From Monosiga brevicollis MX1 (lineage: Eukaryota > Opisthokonta > Choanoflagellata > Craspedida > Salpingoecidae), in NCBI RefSeq assembly GCF_000002865.3, contig NW_001865039.1:324950-388949 (forward strand): 64,000 nucleotides of DNA, read 5' to 3'. The first letter of the stretch is position 1. Each line of letters opens with the position of its first letter. A model generated the notes under the pieces. That model saw only the letters and a list, made by a program, of their open reading frames with translations. It was not told the origin of the DNA and did no database searches. Shown piece by piece: positions 63,191-64,000 of the stretch. Position numbers and translations under genes: made by a program.

Positions 63191-63507
63191 TCAGCCAAGG
63201 TCAAACATCATCCCAAGCAAGCGCGATGGCAAGCACGCCAGGATCAATCAAGTCAAGGTTGTGTGAGGAGCTGCTCATCAAAAAAAAAAAAAAGAAAAAA
63301 AAAAAAAAAAAAGATGTGATGAAACTAAAATTTACATCGGATGTTAATTTTTATTGTCAGACTGCTTGCAACCGTTGGAATCCGTTTCTTTCTGTCTTTC
63401 GTCTCCGACTGAGTGAGGGAGGTTCAGCCCCCCCTTTTCCACCCCCGCCTACCTCCGGCACATGATCTTTGCACACTCGGGGATAAGAAGTATCCTTTTC
63501 CACAAGC
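63191..63507. other. Divergent promoter region with A-rich tract
   Basis: Contains an A run interrupted by one G at about 63280-63312 between the sorting nexin (minus) and the SNM1A-like gene (plus). No gene seen. Confidence 0.5.
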
Positions 63508-64000
63508 ATGGAGTGTGCCAACAAACGCGCAAAGATGCGTGATGAGGCGATTGAGGCGTTGTTAGACCTCTGTGACGACTTTCAAGAAGATGTCACGCAG
63601 ACAGCAGCAAGCGCGACGGTGGGCACAGGCGATCAACCCAGCCCTGCTCATTCAGCAACGGGGCACCTGCTGCCCTTTTCAGAACCTAGACCCGCCGCCC
63701 CTGGACTGCAAAAGCGCATCACAGATATGTTTGGCTGGCGCCGCCCACCTCGACGTCAGGTTTTGAGTGACTTGTTGGCAACACGGGATACGAACCCCGC
63801 CTCGCGGCAACGGCGTTGCCCGTTTTACAAAAAGATTGCCGGCACGAGCTTTGTTGTGGATGCTTTTACTTATGGAGCTGTGCCACAGTGTACGGCATAC
63901 TTTCTCTCGCACTTTCATTATGACCATTACGGTGGTCTAACGGCTCGCTTTGATTGGGGGCCGCTATACTGCAGGTGGTCATCGGCGCACCTGTCCCCCA
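63508..64000 (+). CDS. DCLRE1A: SNM1A/DCLRE1A-type DNA crosslink repair nuclease, 5' part
   Basis: The frame opens with ATG at 63508 and is still open at about 63973, where a GTGGTC donor-like site follows; the gene continues past the window. Residues about 100-155 match the start of the SNM1A metallo-beta-lactamase/beta-CASP domain: [20 protein letters not shown], then [20 protein letters not shown], which holds the HxHxDH metal ligands. SNM1A is a 5'-3' exonuclease that processes interstrand crosslinks. The 100 residues before the domain are short and low in complexity; the UBZ zinc finger of vertebrate SNM1A is absent, as in yeast Pso2 relatives with short N-termini. A different frame over the same bases is a shadow. 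Confidence 0.88.
   Translation, partial: MECANKRAKMRDEAIEALLDLCDDFQEDVTQTAASATVGTGDQPSPAHSATGHLLPFSEPRPAAPGLQKRITDMFGWRRPPRRQVLSDLLATRDTNPASRQRRCPFYKKIAGTSFVVDAFTYGAVPQCTAYFLSHFHYDHYGGLTARFDWGPLYCRWSSAHLSP

Noticed and set aside
63572-63766. Small plus-strand frame
   Set aside because: Out-of-frame shadow of the SNM1A-like frame, which carries the HxHxDH motif.

Overview
The window is nuclear DNA from an intron-rich, gene-dense unicellular eukaryote. Genes are split into many short exons with GT-AG introns mostly of 70-150 bases, intergenic gaps are a few hundred bases, and (CA)n, (GA)n and poly-A tracts are common. A DOK/IRS-type phosphotyrosine adaptor, a COMMD protein, a BTB-kelch protein, alkylglycerol monooxygenase, a pentameric ligand-gated channel and flagellar tubulin-polyglutamylation proteins together point to a holozoan with a flagellum, most likely a choanoflagellate. 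That placement is inference, and no species is claimed. No rRNA, tRNA, CRISPR array or transposon was recognised.

Layout. 1-262 is the 5' part of an unknown minus-strand gene. 2110-4329 holds two tandem paralogues of an unrecognised family. Then come TPGS1-like (4758-6333), SDHAF2 (6816-7718), a DOK-like PTB adaptor (8226-9801), an mS23-like mitoribosomal protein (10201-11074, minus), and two convergent type II membrane glycosyltransferase-like genes (11870-13338 plus, 13545-15754 minus). Next are a YeiH/UPF0324 transporter (16181-17969, minus), mitochondrial TyrRS (18801-20919), a TAF4-like histone-fold protein (21379-24149), AGMO (24326-25948, minus), a very large BTB-kelch-winged-helix protein (26946-31108), a TTLL2-like ligase (31399-34082), eIF3m (34635-36725, minus) and an unrecognised ankyrin-like gene (36964-38214, minus). 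The right half holds COMMD2 (38633-40099), a pentameric ligand-gated channel without the Cys-loop cysteines (40395-43007, minus), ABT1/ESF2 (43546-45339), ACSS3-type acyl-CoA synthetase (45535-49570, minus), a Cys-rich secreted protein with a GPI-like tail (50409-52148, minus), an FAD-dependent amine/amino-acid oxidase (52483-53959, minus), the NVL AAA ATPase (54356-59437), a PXA-RGS-PX sorting nexin (59689-63190, minus), and the start of SNM1A/DCLRE1A (63508 onward, cut by the window edge).

The genes do not form one pathway. Functional groupings that can be read off are mitochondrial upkeep (SDHAF2, mS23, YARS2, ACSS3), ribosome biogenesis and translation (ABT1/ESF2, NVL, eIF3m), tubulin glutamylation (TPGS1, TTLL2-like) and surface or signalling proteins (DOK-like, channel, glycosyltransferases, GPI-type protein). 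Exon coordinates quoted below were worked out by hand from splice signals and reading-frame phase. Where the phase did not close this is stated.
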